Source: Ryuthela nishihirai | Lineage: Eukaryota > Arthropoda > Arachnida > Araneae > Heptathelidae | Direction: 5' to 3' | Length of the DNA: 64,000 nucleotides | Assembly (NCBI GenBank): GCA_038380435.1 | Contig: JAWZYU010000001.1 | Location: 13,930,001-13,994,000 of the forward strand | Shown here: piece after piece, positions 8,332 through 19,500 of the stretch | How positions within the stretch are numbered: the first letter of the stretch is position 1 | Layout of the letters: each line of letters starts with the position of its first letter | Program-made: the position numbers and the translations under genes | The notes under the pieces: generated by a model | Told to the model about the DNA's origin: nothing | Databases searched by the model: none | The model's input: only the letters and a program-made list of their open reading frames with translations

Positions 8332-11300
8332 TTACTCATCCATGAGTTGAATAAGGTTATCTAATCCCAGGTCATTATATCCATATGGTACAGTAACAGT
8401 TGAATCTGAGCTGAGATAATGCTTATCAAGGTTGGCCTTATACCTTTTTACCATGGGTTTATTTGTAAGTGACCAATCCACTTTATTGCGAACCAGGTTG
8501 AAAAGGACATCGAAGGTCTCATTGGAGGGGGATTATTCTAATACCATGGATTTTAACAGTTGGAAATTATATTTAGACCTGTTTTTCTTCATGAGAGCTA
8601 TACCTTTGGCCTTTAGAATCACATCGCCATTACTCAGACGGAGGGCATAACTCTTGGCCCCGGCACTGACATAATCTGTGATATGTACATCGGGACCATA
8701 CTTTGATGTGATTTCATCGACGAGACCTCCGAGAAACGGGTTTTGTGCAGGGGTATAGGTGTCATGGGGAGACGTCAAATAAATCACAGAATCCGTGTCT
8801 GAATACAGCGCACGGCTCCTAATTTTTACAGCGCCCAGCTCGTACAAATTAAGTCGGGCGTGAACCATTGTGGTGAGAATCAAGCTTCCACAGGTGTTTG
8901 GAGGAGTAGCAGACTCTGCAGGCTTGTGTGTGACTAACACGCCCTGATCACTGATAACAGTGATGTCAGTCACAACTAGTGAAGTGTCTGTCAAGAGCTC
9001 CATGTACTTGACAGGACAGCTCACGATGGTGGTCTGGGTTCGACTCATGTTCTGCCGCATGTTTTTCCCACGTTGAGTTCAGCAAAACCTTCGAGAGTGT
9101 ATGTTTAAGGCTGTTTTTATCAATTTCCAAGGGGAAGATTCGAACCCCCTCCACCTGGAAGAAGGCCTCATGAAAGGCTTCCTTTTGCTCGTCGGTCTGC
9201 ACGTCAGGGGTAACCCGGAGTAGCGCTGCTTAAACCACAGAAAAGTATCTATGTACCCCACATAGACACCTCCCTTTTTTTGCTTCAGGATCGCATTGGT
9301 ATTCAGGATCGCAAAATGGTCTTAAAATGCCACACGTCATGAAAGGCAATTAACTTGTATCCAGCATGCATAGCCGTTTAAATTTCAAACGTTGGTCATG
9401 AACAAGTCAACGCATGCTGGTTCACACTGTGCTGACAAGGGGTGCCAGTTGACCATCTGCACAGGTCCTGAAAAGGGGGAAAAGCAGCTTCCCATTACAC
9501 CTGTAAGGCAACACAGGTATGAACAGGTCGTCTGGTGCTAGCAATGTGGCATGTGCAATGCCAAAATAGTGGTCGAGGTCCGTGGCGGAATCGGAGGTGA
9601 TTCGAACCAGGTGACCTTTACCGAAAGAAGCCTTCTTGCAAACATAAGGGTACAAGCTGTTGTAATCTACATAATTAAGACTACATCCTTGGTCAGCCGA
9701 TGCAAAGATTGAAAACACCTCCAGAGGCCTTCGTAGAGGTAAGCACGGTTCCATATGCACCTAATAGGATTGATGGTTTTATAAATTAATGTGAGGGGCT
9801 GGTTTTTGCGCATTAACTCATCGAATTCGTGCTTCCACATGATTTTGCACGTGTACCCATTCATCAGCAGTTTCAAGGCCTCAAGGCGATTCATGGTTCG
9901 TGTGTTTAACAAACCAAATGGTTTTCTAGTATGCTGATCTATTTTTTCAAGGTTGAAACATTTCAAGCAATGATGAAAGTAACACCCTAAAAATTAATAA
10001 AAACAACTGGTACTGTGACACACGCCGTCCAGTTTGTATTGACCTATTTTATATTCACCTCCGGATGATCGCGCAGTCTGAATTTCAATACTGTCCTTGG
10101 AAGCCTCATACTCCAACCATGCTAGAGCTTTCAAGGACTGCTGGTCATTACTTGCAGAATACCCCTGGGTGGAGCACACACCAAGGGTATTCTTCTGCAA
10201 AAACGTCCCTCGAAAAATGTGCACCGGCAATTGTGAGGTCATGTGCAAAGGGGTCTATGCCTGTTAGATTTAAAAATTCCTGATGGAAAGCTTGGGCGCC
10301 TCACTGTAACAGCTCTGTATCTGCCTTGCAGTAATACAGAACTTTTGTTGAAAGTCCCAGGGTTCAAGGGTTGCTATGGCACACCACTGATCGAACACTG
10401 TCAGAGTTGCAGGCTCCATATCTCCAGGCTGGAAAAAATGTCGATCCTGAATGGATCCTACATATTGCAAATTTTCCTCCTTCATGAATTTAAAGGGGAA
10501 ATAACTTTTCACCGTCTCTAAGTTGAAGGTCTTTGTGAACGAGCGAAGAGGAGCCTGAATAAAGGATAATGTATCAATGAACCGTATTTTAAGGCCAGGT
10601 AAAAAGATACCTAAAATCTTAGATCCATCGAACACAAGATCCGGTTTTAAAAATTTTCTGTACAGGTAACTGATAACAAACATGCCATCAAAGCCTTTTA
10701 AATTGTGGGCCAGGACTGTGACGTCCTTGACTCATTGAACCCCGGGACATTCTTCGGCCAGAAGCCAGTCCATGAAGTTGTCAGTTTCCAGGAATGAGAT
10801 GTAAACCCACTTGTCATCCACCTGATACGTGACCACACACAGTATGGGTTTCAAAGATCCGTCAGCACACTGCACTGTCTCTACATCAAAGTAAAGGTAG
10901 GATTGACTGACAGGGTCAATTTTTGCAGGGCTCGACGAATTTTAAAGCATCAACCTTGCAAACATGCTTTTTCTGGTGATCGTGAATGCTGATGCATTTA
11001 ACACAGCGATGCTGCGCTGACATGCTTTCACAAGGTGCGCCTGAAAACATTCAGTGCCTCGCAAATACACGTGACACAGCGTCAGAGCAGTGGCTCCCCA
11101 GTATGCAGCACATCGGTTGAAAGGAACTGGTTGCAGGTACCCTTGCAAACATGGCCGGGATTGTTGATACATTTTAAACACTTCAGGCAGAATATTTTAC
11201 TACCAAAAAACCCAGCCGGTTTTGTTATCACATCGTAATGTCCTTGGTTAAATAATAAATAAAGATTATTCTCACCTTCAGGGCCAATGAAACTAGGGAG

Positions 11301-12098
11301 AAAGGCGTCGTCAGCAGAATAAACAATAATGCGAAATTGTGTGAGGGGCATCTGAAATAGACGCACTTCAGGAAGGCCACAGGGAGCAATAGGGATGCCG
11401 GTGTTATGATGGAGTTTAAGTGCTTCCGTCTGCTGTAAAGGGTAACAATGATCTCTGATTTTAAGATGTTGGTTGGGTTGACCTCGGTTTTTCAGACACA
11501 ACTCCCTGGCAACCACAAGAACTCTAGCGAGACAGATCGAGTCGTTGTTCATGATTTTTGTGACACTGCCCTTCTTATTCACAAATGACTGGATGTCGGC
11601 TAGGGAACACGTCTCAGGTGCAGTACGTTTACCGTTGCCACCGCAACTGACACATGACCGATTCGTGCACACAATGTCAAATTCCAGGTCGCTGTGGCTT
11701 CCAAGTGACTCATTAGACTGAATCACTCTGTCGAGGGCAGTCATGATGCGTTCCACAGTCAACTCATTTCGACGGATCAGGCTTAAATTTACAGGGTTCT
11801 TTAAGTCCGATGATCTGAAGCACAGACGCATGTTACTATAATCGCCTTCGGGCACCACATCGCTAAGCATTTTCTCGTGCAGGGAGTGTAGCACCAGAAG
11901 GAAATCGTAGGCTTCAACATTTTCCATCCCTCCAAGATGCACGCTAGTCGACACAAATTGAGTCTTGAATTTTGTCGAATTAAAGTTCCTCACATTGGTT
12001 ATACTATAATGAGGCACAGCAGAAGAACTCACAGCAGGAACAGAGATTGCAGTGGTGACGTCATTACGGCTAGAAGGCCTGTCATGTGAGCCATCCAT
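8332..12098 (-). pseudogene. Polinton protein-primed family B DNA polymerase, broken
   Basis: The gene runs from ATG 12,098 to TAA 8332-8334, about 1,255 codons, the usual Polinton PolB size. The N-terminal domain (12,098-11,082) is open; a Cys/His cluster follows (CLKCLKCINNPGHVCKGTC, later CVKCISIHDHQKKHVC). Exonuclease motifs are YFDVET (Exo I) and AHNLKGFDG (Exo II). Polymerase motif A is VDYNSLYPYVCK, motif B is degraded (KVLLNSTWEK, with W and E at key positions) and motif C is YSDTDSVIY; KAKGI follows. Lesions include frameshifts near 11,100, 10,000, 9,700 and 9,100-9,060 and in-frame stops near 10,735 and at 8533-8535. It starts one base inside the stop of a small upstream frame and has its own TATA region at 12,448. 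Confidence 0.93.
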
Positions 12099-12342
12099 TA
12101 GGGTTGCAGGAATTTAGGCATGGGTATCGGACACCTGTCTTGCCACAGCAGACACACGACAGTGGTGCAGAGTGCCTTTCCCCCGTGCTGGAGGGCAGGC
12201 AAGCAGACAAGTTTGGCTAAGGGGGCCTCAGGTGATGAGCGCTTGGCGATGGCCTCCAGCCTATTCACACTGGCAGCCAGATCGTCAAAGACTTGGTGAC
12301 GTCATCTGTGGACATCTCAGTAGCGTTAAATACATTGGACAT
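12098..12342 (-). pseudogene. Small frame directly upstream of PolB, frameshifted
   Basis: ATG 12,342 opens MSNVFNATEMSTDDVTKSL; after one frameshift the sequence continues DDLAASVNRLEAIAKRSSPE, a short acidic/amphipathic helix, and ends with TAA at 12,100-12,098, overlapping the polymerase ATG as TAATG. The 245-bp length, not a multiple of three, agrees with a single indel. Its alternate frame carries VCCGKTGVRYPC, so a Cys pair is possible. I do not recognise the protein. Tight coupling to PolB and shared promoter suggest a replication accessory role, for example a terminal-protein-like or regulatory peptide, but nothing in it shows this. Confidence 0.4.
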
Positions 12343-12447
12343 CTTGCAATAACAGACAAAGAGCAGAACTTCGAACGAAGAACTTGTGAGTAGCAGTAAA
12401 ACTTCTAATTAGCAGCAAAGGAATGACGAATGCTATGATGGCTAGCG

Positions 12448-12455
12448 CTTATATA
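12448..12455 (-). promoter_or_regulatory. Candidate TATA box for the PolB transcription unit
   Basis: On the minus strand the sequence is TATATAAG, 105 bases before the small upstream frame's ATG (12,342) and about 350 before PolB. It is the best TATA match in the right-hand non-coding region and correctly oriented. Confidence 0.5.
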
Positions 12456-12889
12456 GGGTCAATCACTATCTGAAAAATGAGCTTTGATACATCTTTCGAC
12501 ATGATCAAGGTCGAGTGACCTTCATCTGATAAGCCTCCCTTCGTGAGATATGTTTGGAGTAAACACGTGAGCTAAAGCGTCATTCGAAATATTTTCGTTT
12601 ATCAGTAGCAAATGTAAACAGATAGTGCCCATCGGCATTCACCCTTTGACAATGTATCGATAAGAACTGTCACTCGCTCAGGCGTGGATAAAGCTTGTAG
12701 ATATTAAAAGACAAATTCGGATATTATCAGCAACAAATGCAAATACTGTGCTGCAGATAGCGTGTAGCGGCATTCACCCTCTTGACCCCTCACCCGATAA
12801 GAAGAGACCTGGTCACGTACGCTGCCCTCTTGTTGCGACACGTATGTCACATTCCTTGATGAAGGTCGAATTCGCAAAAATTTAGAGGT
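12456..12889. repeat. PolB upstream region with diverged direct repeat
   Basis: No gene recognised. Segments 12,599-12,670 and 12,726-12,800 are related: each has ATCAG-AACAAATG-AA, then GGCATTCACCCT and CGATAAGAA, about 127 bp apart. Position between the TATA element and terminal repeat suits regulatory sites; this is inference. Confidence 0.45.
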
Positions 12890-13876
12890 TTGCATCAGCC
12901 ATTCTGAGACGTGGTTGCCACTCAAAGTTTAGTTGGACTTGAAAAAAATGAACGTGGATACCAAGGGAGTTTGTGATCAGTGAAGTTTTAATAAAGAGGG
13001 GGGCTTTTGATAAGGGGTTTTTTAATAAGGGGGAGTCTGGGAATAATTTCGATTAAAATCTTGTTTTTTTTTTTAAATACAGGAGATGTACTAAAAATAG
13101 TATGCACGTTGGATGATACCACAATTAGATTAAATATGCATAGATAAAACTGATTTACCACGCGATGGGTCGACCTAGGGGGTCTTTAAAGAGGGGGCAT
13201 AAAATACAGTTGGGTCAATCAGGAGAGTCTTTATAGAAAGGGCTTAAAATACGGGTGGGTCAACCAGTGGTGCAGTTTTGATAAGGGGTTTTTTAATGAG
13301 GGAGAGGCAGTTTTGATAAGTGTTTAATTAATAAGGAGTAAAAATTCACAAGACAATAAATACAGGGAATATACAACTTTCGGGGTTAATTTTTTTGTGA
13401 GGGGCTGCCACCGAAAGTTTTGTAATTATTTATGAGGATTGCATCCGCCATCCTGATTGTTGCCACCCAAAGTTTAGTTGGACTTGGCAAATTTCAGATG
13501 AATGCAAATACAAAGGGAGTTTGGGATCTGGGAAGTTTAATAAAGGGAACTTTTTATAAGGGTTTTTTTTTTTTAAAAAGGGGGGTACTTTTGATAGGGG
13601 GATTTTTTTAATGAGGGGGGAGTCAAAAATTGGAAAAATTACGACTAATATAGAGGGTTTTTCTAAAAAAACTACTCGTCATAGTCACTAGATGGCGCCA
13701 CGGGTTAAGGGGGGAGAAGGAAGTTTTTTTAATAAAGGTGAGGATTTTTTAATAAAGAGGGATTAATTAATGTTTAAGTAATTAATAATTATTAACTATA
13801 AATATTAATAAGTGGGCGTGGTCATAACACGTGACCGGAAGTGGCGTGATCAGTGACCTCATTGGGGGAAAGTACT
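12890..13876 (-). repeat. Polinton right terminal region with duplicated terminal modules
   Basis: The outer part, 13,385-13,757, is the reverse complement of 1-417. An inner diverged copy of the same module occupies about 12,895-13,060 (AAAGTTTAGTTGGACTTG and CAAGGGAGTTTGTGATC recur near 13,472-13,530). GGGTCAACC/GGGTCAATC units with GGGGG runs fill 13,165-13,270. The outermost 120 bp, including GGGCGTGGTCATAACACGTG, resemble 45,260-45,310 in the second copy. The end is set at AGTACT (13,871-13,876), which reads inward as AG; it is approximate. Confidence 0.75.
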
Positions 13877-13904
13877 AGTGGGGTTTCCGTGGGTTGGGTT
13901 GAAA

Positions 13905-14350
13905 CTACTTACCCCTTTGTATAGATAGATAAAACTATTGTTATATTATAACAAAGGGAATAAAATAAAACATATATATATATATAACATACATCTAGCA
14001 ACTTTTGAGCTCTCACTGCGTACCCCAAAAAATTTTACCGCGTACCCATAAGGGGTATGCGTATGGTCTTCTTAAGGCATGGGAACACTGGGCAGTTGCC
14101 CAGAGGCCCCACGATTGTAGATTTCGCAAAAGTTTCTGTTGATTAATCCTCGATTTACAGCATGTTTTTGTGTTTAAACATTGATTTTGTTAAAAGTACC
14201 AATAAATCTGTAGGCTTAATTTTATTGACCGTTTACATTTTTATTCCCGTCGGTGGGAGGATAGGGGCTCCATTGCATTGCTTTGCCCAGGGGCCTACAA
14301 TGCTGTTAAGACGGCACTGGGTACGCGTACCCCACGTTGAGAACTCCTAG
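13905..14350. mobile_element. hAT-type MITE with a second element nested in it
   Basis: The outer element ends TACCCCACGTTGAGAACTCC at 14,331-14,350 and contains TAGATAGATAAAACTATTGT and AACTTTTGAGCTCTCAC, all shared in inverse with the MITE at 48,875-49,138. Within it, about 14,073-14,322, lies another element with related termini: GGCCCC preceded by GGGCAGTTGCCCAGA on the left and CTTTGCCCAGGGGCC followed by GACGGCACTGG on the right. Terminal sequences of the TTCTCAAC and CAGTGCCGTC kinds are typical of hAT elements; exact ends and target duplications are unclear. Confidence 0.55.
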
Positions 14351-15332
14351 CTTAATGCTTTGCTTCCTTTATAATGCAATTAAACAGTGGCGAAGTGTCC
14401 AGGTAAACAACAAAAGCAATGGTTCCCTTAAAATTCTCATTAAAAGAGTAAGAAATGTAAATAATAAAAGTGAAAGTATTTTCATAACTTCAATAAGTTT
14501 ATTCTAACGTAAAATTTATATTTATATAATATTTTTCGAAATTTTCTGCTATATTATACTGGATAATTAACAGAAACACCAATTTGCCAGTCTAGTCGAA
14601 CTAGGAGTTTTCAAAAATCTCGCTTCATCACTACTGCATTGGTTATTGTGTCTTTCAGCGGCAGTTACATCTTCCATATTCAATCCACAGAATTAAATGA
14701 GCAGAAATTTCTTTCTTTGGAAGCACTTCTCTCATTGCTTTGCATAATATTTCACATTTTCTTCTTATTAACCACCAGAGGCCGCTACAGTCGGTGCCAC
14801 TGTCATCAGTAATGGCGCCGACTAACGAGAAGCCGTCGTTATAAAAACGAGTTGGAATTCTCCTTTATTGTTCTATGTCCGGCTTTCTCATTCCAAATTA
14901 TATGAATTTCGTATGTATTGATAGCATTTGCTCTACCGTTGAACGCATGAAAAGTAAACGTAAACTGTGTCCTATCGCGTTCCGATGTCTGTCAGCTGAA
15001 TTCCTACGATTCACATTTGAGGTAGTCGTTTATAGCTCCTTAACTTCGTGTTACTGTTCTCATTACCGTAATAATTAAAGATAATGTTATTACTACTATA
15101 TGTATAATAGAAAATATGCAAAAAAATCAAAATATTTTGTGAATAAAATATTCTATGAGTACAAACACTGCAATTCGTCGGTATACCGTGAAAAATATAT
15201 ATTGTGATACATTTCACTCACATCGATAAGTTTAATGTTTTTCACTTAGTGTTTTAAAGAACAAATAACGAAGTTAAACGGTTACTTACTGTAGTGCATT
15301 ATATTCATACAGGTATAATTGAAAAAAAAATA
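14351..15332. other. AT-rich DNA, nothing recognised
   Basis: Scattered stops in all frames and no repeat shared with the rest of the window that I could find. A slightly GC-richer patch at 14,775-14,840 has no coding character. Confidence 0.5.
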
Positions 15333-15527
15333 CCCCTTCAAGCAGCTGCTTGCCACAGAGGTTTGACAGGAGAGCCTGTCAGTTTATATGCCATAGTAGA
15401 GGGTCTGTGAGGATGGCAGGACCTCAGTAGAAAAACAACACGAACATCCATGCCTTACCCGGGGCTCGAACCCAGGTCCCTTAGATCAGTAGCCAAGCGT
15501 GCTAACTACTCGACCACGGATCGGCAT
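15333..15527 (-). repeat. tRNA-derived SINE, family B
   Basis: On the minus strand the head reads TGGTCGAGTAGTTAGCACGC (box A-like) and later GGTTCGAGCCCCGGG (box B), so it is a polymerase III type promoter. The body has TACTGAGGTC, a CACAGACC block and CAGCTGCTTG. Related pieces of this family lie near 17,055, 20,958, 55,030, 55,370, 57,130 and 62,675. Confidence 0.8.
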
Positions 15528-15544
15528 GGTATAATTAGATGGAT

Positions 15545-15640
15545 TAAAATTTTTAAAATATAAGAGTAACATAAGAGTATAAATTTTTAAAATATAAGAG
15601 TAACATAAGAGTATAAATTTTTAAAATATAAGAATACAAA
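15545..15640. repeat. Short AT tandem repeat
   Basis: About two and a half units of roughly 34 bp, TTTTTAAAATATAAGAGTAA followed by CATAAGAGTATAAA. The rest of 15,528-15,896 has a short GGTTACTGGTGGTGTTACTGG repeat-like patch and no gene. Confidence 0.8.
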
Positions 15641-15896
15641 TATTCAGAAAATTTGAAATTAGAAAGTTATGAAAATACGTATTAAAATATTTGCAAACAA
15701 AATATAGGCAGTGATTTGGTTCATTTATTATTTTTTAAAAAATAATCTGCGAAGCTCTTTCCGAAAAGAGTAGAAGAAAGCTGTGATACTGGTTACTGGT
15801 GGTGTTACTGGCTGTGATACTGGTGGTGTCTGATACTGGTTACAGAAGACGTTTACATACCTAAATTATGGTAATATGATAATTTAATGTTTCTTG

Positions 15897-16251
15897 TGTA
15901 AATGGTAGCTAGGCATAAACTGGAAGGAGAGCTATGTACTAATCCTCAGTGACGATGTACAGAAACGGCCACATCTAGCACCTAATGTCTAACTCCGTCT
16001 TCTCGTGATGCAGGCCGTTAGCGCTTTTCAAAAGAGATATTCTCTTTTGGAAGGGAACGGAAGTGGACGGCTGCCAGATCAACATGGCCTACTGAACTAG
16101 TCATCTATGATCACTTTTTTCTTTTTCTCTCTGCCCTGCTGAGAGAAAATCTTTTCTTTTTTGAAAATCTTTTCTTAATCTTTTCTTTTTCTCTCTGCCC
16201 AACTTCACGGTGTTCTGGTGCTGATCATTTATACCCACTAGACTGGACTGG
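15897..16251 (+). mobile_element. 5'-end-only fragment of the RTE-like LINE
   Basis: Starts TGTAAATGGTAGCTAGG like the full-length LINE at 40,973 and follows its leader (GGAAGGAGAGCTATG, AGCACCTAATGTC, TTTTCAAAAGAGATA, GGCTGCCAGAT, GGTGCTGATCAT) to GACTGGACTGG, where homology stops. No coding region follows. Usual LINE decay removes the 5' end, so a fragment holding only the leader is odd. Confidence 0.85.
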
Positions 16252-17050
16252 TTGAGAATTTCTGTTTGTTCTTAGAGAGAAACTGTGAGAAAGATTCTGA
16301 ATTCAATCAACACATTTTTAAATGCAAGTTCTCCCATGGTTAGCTATAATTTTTATCTAGAAGTGAATTTGGGCTATTATTTCAAGCATTTTTTATACCA
16401 CTTAATCAGTGCATTAATGCTCTGGTCCACTCCATCTGGTTACTACCATTGTTGAAAAAATAAAGCAAGCGAATTCAGTAGTTTCAGCTTCTTTGAATTT
16501 GATAAACTATTGGAAGAGAATGATAGTCAAGTTTTACGATGACCATATCACGGAAATCTTGAATTTTTGAGTGGAAATTTAACAGTTCTGATGAAGAGAA
16601 TCCGGAAAGTGGGTCCGATGAAAAGGGGTTTCTGAATAGTAGTTGCTTTAACTGCATACTCTGTAAACCTATCAAAATCAATTGTGAGAAAAAATTATGA
16701 ATATTATAATAAATTTTTTGTCCCTAGCAGGTCTTTCCATGAAACGGCCGTTTGACCAAGCCAAGCAGCAGGTCTTTCCAAGCAGTTTCAAATCACCAAC
16801 CTATTGGATCTGGCTCATTCCTACCATTTCCCCCGACCAAACATTTTAGGTGCTTATTCGTAGTACTCATTAGAATTTCATATTTTTGTTTTTTTAATCA
16901 AAAGATTTTTATGATTCCTTAAAAAATAGCTTTTTTTTCGATTCATTACTTATTAGAAATGAATGTGTTTGTTTTTAAGTAAAGAATGTTTTTCTGCGAC
17001 TCTAAGAATATAATTTTTTTCCAGTGGCTCTTCGCTACTTTTAGTTTAGA
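16252..17050. other. AT-rich DNA, nothing recognised
   Basis: No coding pattern on either strand. CAGCAGGTCTTTCCA-type words repeat twice near 16,727-16,785. Confidence 0.4.
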
Positions 17051-17054
17051 CTGG

Positions 17055-17135
17055 TTTACAGTGCATTCTACTGACAGGCTTCTATCAGACCTCTGTGTCA
17101 AGCAGCTGCTTGAGGAGTCATTTGTTTCATCTTGG
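17055..17135 (+). repeat. SINE family B body fragment
   Basis: Contains ACAGGCTTCTATCAGACCTC and AGCAGCTGCTTGAGGAGTCA, the 3' part of the family seen whole at 15,333 and 62,675. No tRNA head is attached. Confidence 0.7.
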
Positions 17136-17195
17136 GTTTCATGTTTACATCTGTTTTTGCAAAATTTTAATTCGTCACCGAGATATTCCATCTAG

Positions 17196-19071
17196 TGCTA
17201 TGCCTCGCTATTTACTACTGTCTGTATTTTTTCGATAACTGAATTTTATTAATAATTCCAGAAGATAAAAACAGGAGAAAAACTTCACGAAACATGCTTT
17301 TCAGAAAAACAATGCTTTTAGAAAATACTGCATGGAAAGCCTTCCTGAAGAAACAGCTTTGGAAGCTAATCCAGATATACATGCCAGAGAGAGAAAGAAA
17401 AAGGTTCGTTTTGATCAAATATTTCCCCATCGAGCCGTAAAAGCTTTCCATTAACATCGCTTCCCTCTTCCGCATTTTCACAGCTCGTTCTTCCTCCATC
17501 GTCCATGTTTGCTCTTTGCTCTCTCCATGTGAGCTGAGATGCAACAGCTCGCTCTTCCAGAAGCCCAAGATGAGTTTTCTTGGCTTCACTCGATTTTTGC
17601 TATGCCTAAATCTGCCGATTTTCCCATCATCCGTTGGCTACAGAAATCACTTGTTTTCGTGCAAATGCATTTTGTCTTCTACAACTCTAAAAGTCGATCC
17701 TTTAATTCATGAATTGCTAAAAAATATTCAATAATAGCAAACCTTGAAACTATTTCACGAATAAGCTATTAGCAGAACTTTCATTGTCTAAGGTTAACGT
17801 GGTCATTGTTTGAGAGTTGTAAATGCCATTAGGGAGGGCCAAGAACAGTTATTTTTCAATTTAAGAGGTAACCTTATAAAGAACCACGAATCATTTATAT
17901 TTCATCAACATCTCTTAGAAAAGTAGTAGTTGTTGTATGGCAGCCATTGTGTTCAAGAAGTCGTCCTCTGGCTTACTCCCTAAGCTATCTTTTCAGTCAA
18001 AAAATTGTTTTCCACTTTCAATAACCTAAATTTCCTTAAACTCATCCGCATATTTGACTTATCCCATATTCCCCTGTTTCATATTTTTGGTTCCCGTCGT
18101 TTCATTTTCGCTCCGATTTTACCTCGACTTGCGGAATATTTTCCTCTAAAACATTTTAAACGACAGATATCCTTTCTTTCCGTTTTCAACCCAAGGTGTG
18201 CCAAATGTTTCGACTGTAGAAGTCAATCACAATTTCTTCTAATGCCATCGAAATCGTGCTTATTTTAAAGCCTCCTCGTTGAGCGATTTGGTGATCGATA
18301 TTCTCAACGACCATTTCGTCGTCGGAAACCGATATTTTGCGAATAGAAGCGACCGACAGCGTTCCATGATCTGATGAAACCAACTGATATCTGACGACAT
18401 AGAAATGTAACCGAAAAGGAAGCTGAGACTAGGAAAGGAACTAATGAAGAAATTCTTCGGCGCACCGCTGCGCGCCGACGAAGAACTACGAGCGCCAGAG
18501 CGATCGATGCGGCCGGTTCGACTCACGTCTGCCAAACCATCTGATAGAGTGAAATGAATTCTTTCGATTCCGGGCGTTCGTGGCGAAACACCCGTCCTGA
18601 TTCTGCCTTCCACCTCGTGGCATACTATCACGCCGGAGCGACACAGTCACTCCATTGCCTCTGCACTTTATTGCTGTTTAAAGTGGAATTTGTTGGTGAG
18701 CGTGCTGACGGCTCTCCCCTGCTTCTGGGGAGCTCGTTCCAAATGGAGAGCTCACTAGCTTGTGAGGATTTCTTCTTGGGTGCCCTTCAATCTTGCGAGC
18801 TAATATGCTCAGCCTCGTGGTCAGCGGTTTGCAGTTCTATTTCATGTTGAGGCTGCATCTCCAGAAATAATACGAACAGGAATTGAAAGGTCGCTAAAAT
18901 AAAAGAACTGTTGATGACTATGTCAGCTTCGAACATTTGGTGGCACAACAAGTTGGAACGCGGGAAGCGATCCATCATCCTTTCATGGAACGACAACCAG
19001 CGCAAAAAGAAAAAGAAAAATGAGGATCGTTGGCTTTGTTTTCGTGGAGAAATCTCTTTGGCTGATGGCTT
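17196..19071. other. Unassigned region with a GC-rich, CpG-rich patch
   Basis: Several open frames of 65-124 codons occur on both strands but none resembles a protein I know. At about 18,430-18,620 the base composition changes: CpG dinucleotides cluster (GCGCACCGCTGCGCGCCGAC) and both strands stay open for over 100 codons. It could be a host exon, a CpG-rich promoter or an old repeat. Confidence 0.3.
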
Positions 19072-19211
19072 CGTTGGTAACTTGATTTTTCTTTTCTCCT
19101 TAAGGCCAAAAAGAACTTTCAGGCTCAACAGTTTCAGCTTTAATTCTCAATTCAACTATTTGCCTAAATAGTTGATCATACCAAATATCGCATTATTGAC
19201 TCGGTCGAACC
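19072..19211 (+). repeat. Source copy of a 140-bp duplicated segment
   Basis: This stretch, from GGTAAC to CTCGGTCGAACC, is nearly identical to 20,688-20,827 in direct orientation (for example CAGGCTCAACAGTTTCAGCT is exact in both). The second copy lies inside a foldback MITE. Confidence 0.85.
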
Positions 19212-19404
19212 CGAAACAGTAGGAACCCACGTCTTCCAGTAACACCATTTTTCCCCAGCTTATTATTGCATTGAGTCCCATGTCTATAGGACATCTCCTG
19301 TGATACGTTACTACTGAATATTCGTACTCTTTTGCATACTACTCACAAGACAGAGAAATCTGAGAACTATTTCTACATTATCCTAGATTTCTCATGAAGG
19401 ACAT

Positions 19405-19500
19405 ACTAAGAATGAAATAGGTATTCTAAGAATGAAATAGGTAATTCTAAGAATGAAATAGGTAATGAATAGGCACACACTAAGAATGAAATTGGTATTC
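19405..19500. repeat. Tandem repeat of about 20-22 bp
   Basis: Four imperfect copies of ACTAAGAATGAAATAGGTAT. Surrounding DNA from 19,212 to 20,551 shows no gene; a (GAA)AAAAATAAAAA A-rich patch lies near 19,705. Confidence 0.8.

Larger units (their letters stand above)
1..13876. mobile_element. Polinton/Maverick (adintovirus-like) element, degenerate, nearly complete
   Basis: Long inverted termini (1 to about 417 against about 13,385-13,757) enclose an integrase, protein-primed PolB, adenain-like protease, A32-type ATPase and capsid candidates, which is the defining Polinton gene set. Plus-strand genes run 585-7148 and the minus-strand polymerase 12,342-8332, converging on a repeat-filled centre. 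The window starts inside the left terminus: about 120 bp outside position 13,757 on the right have no left counterpart here. The right end is placed near 13,876 by comparison with a second copy of the terminus at 45,237; no target duplication can be tested because the left end is missing. Stops and frameshifts in most genes show the copy is not functional. Confidence 0.93.

Noticed and set aside
1535..12925. Additional open frames on the opposite strands of the Polinton genes
   Set aside because: They overlap recognised genes, show no family motifs, and are expected shadows.
17215..17589. 124-codon minus-strand frame as a host gene
   Set aside because: No recognised domain, no splice context, and composition like the surrounding DNA.
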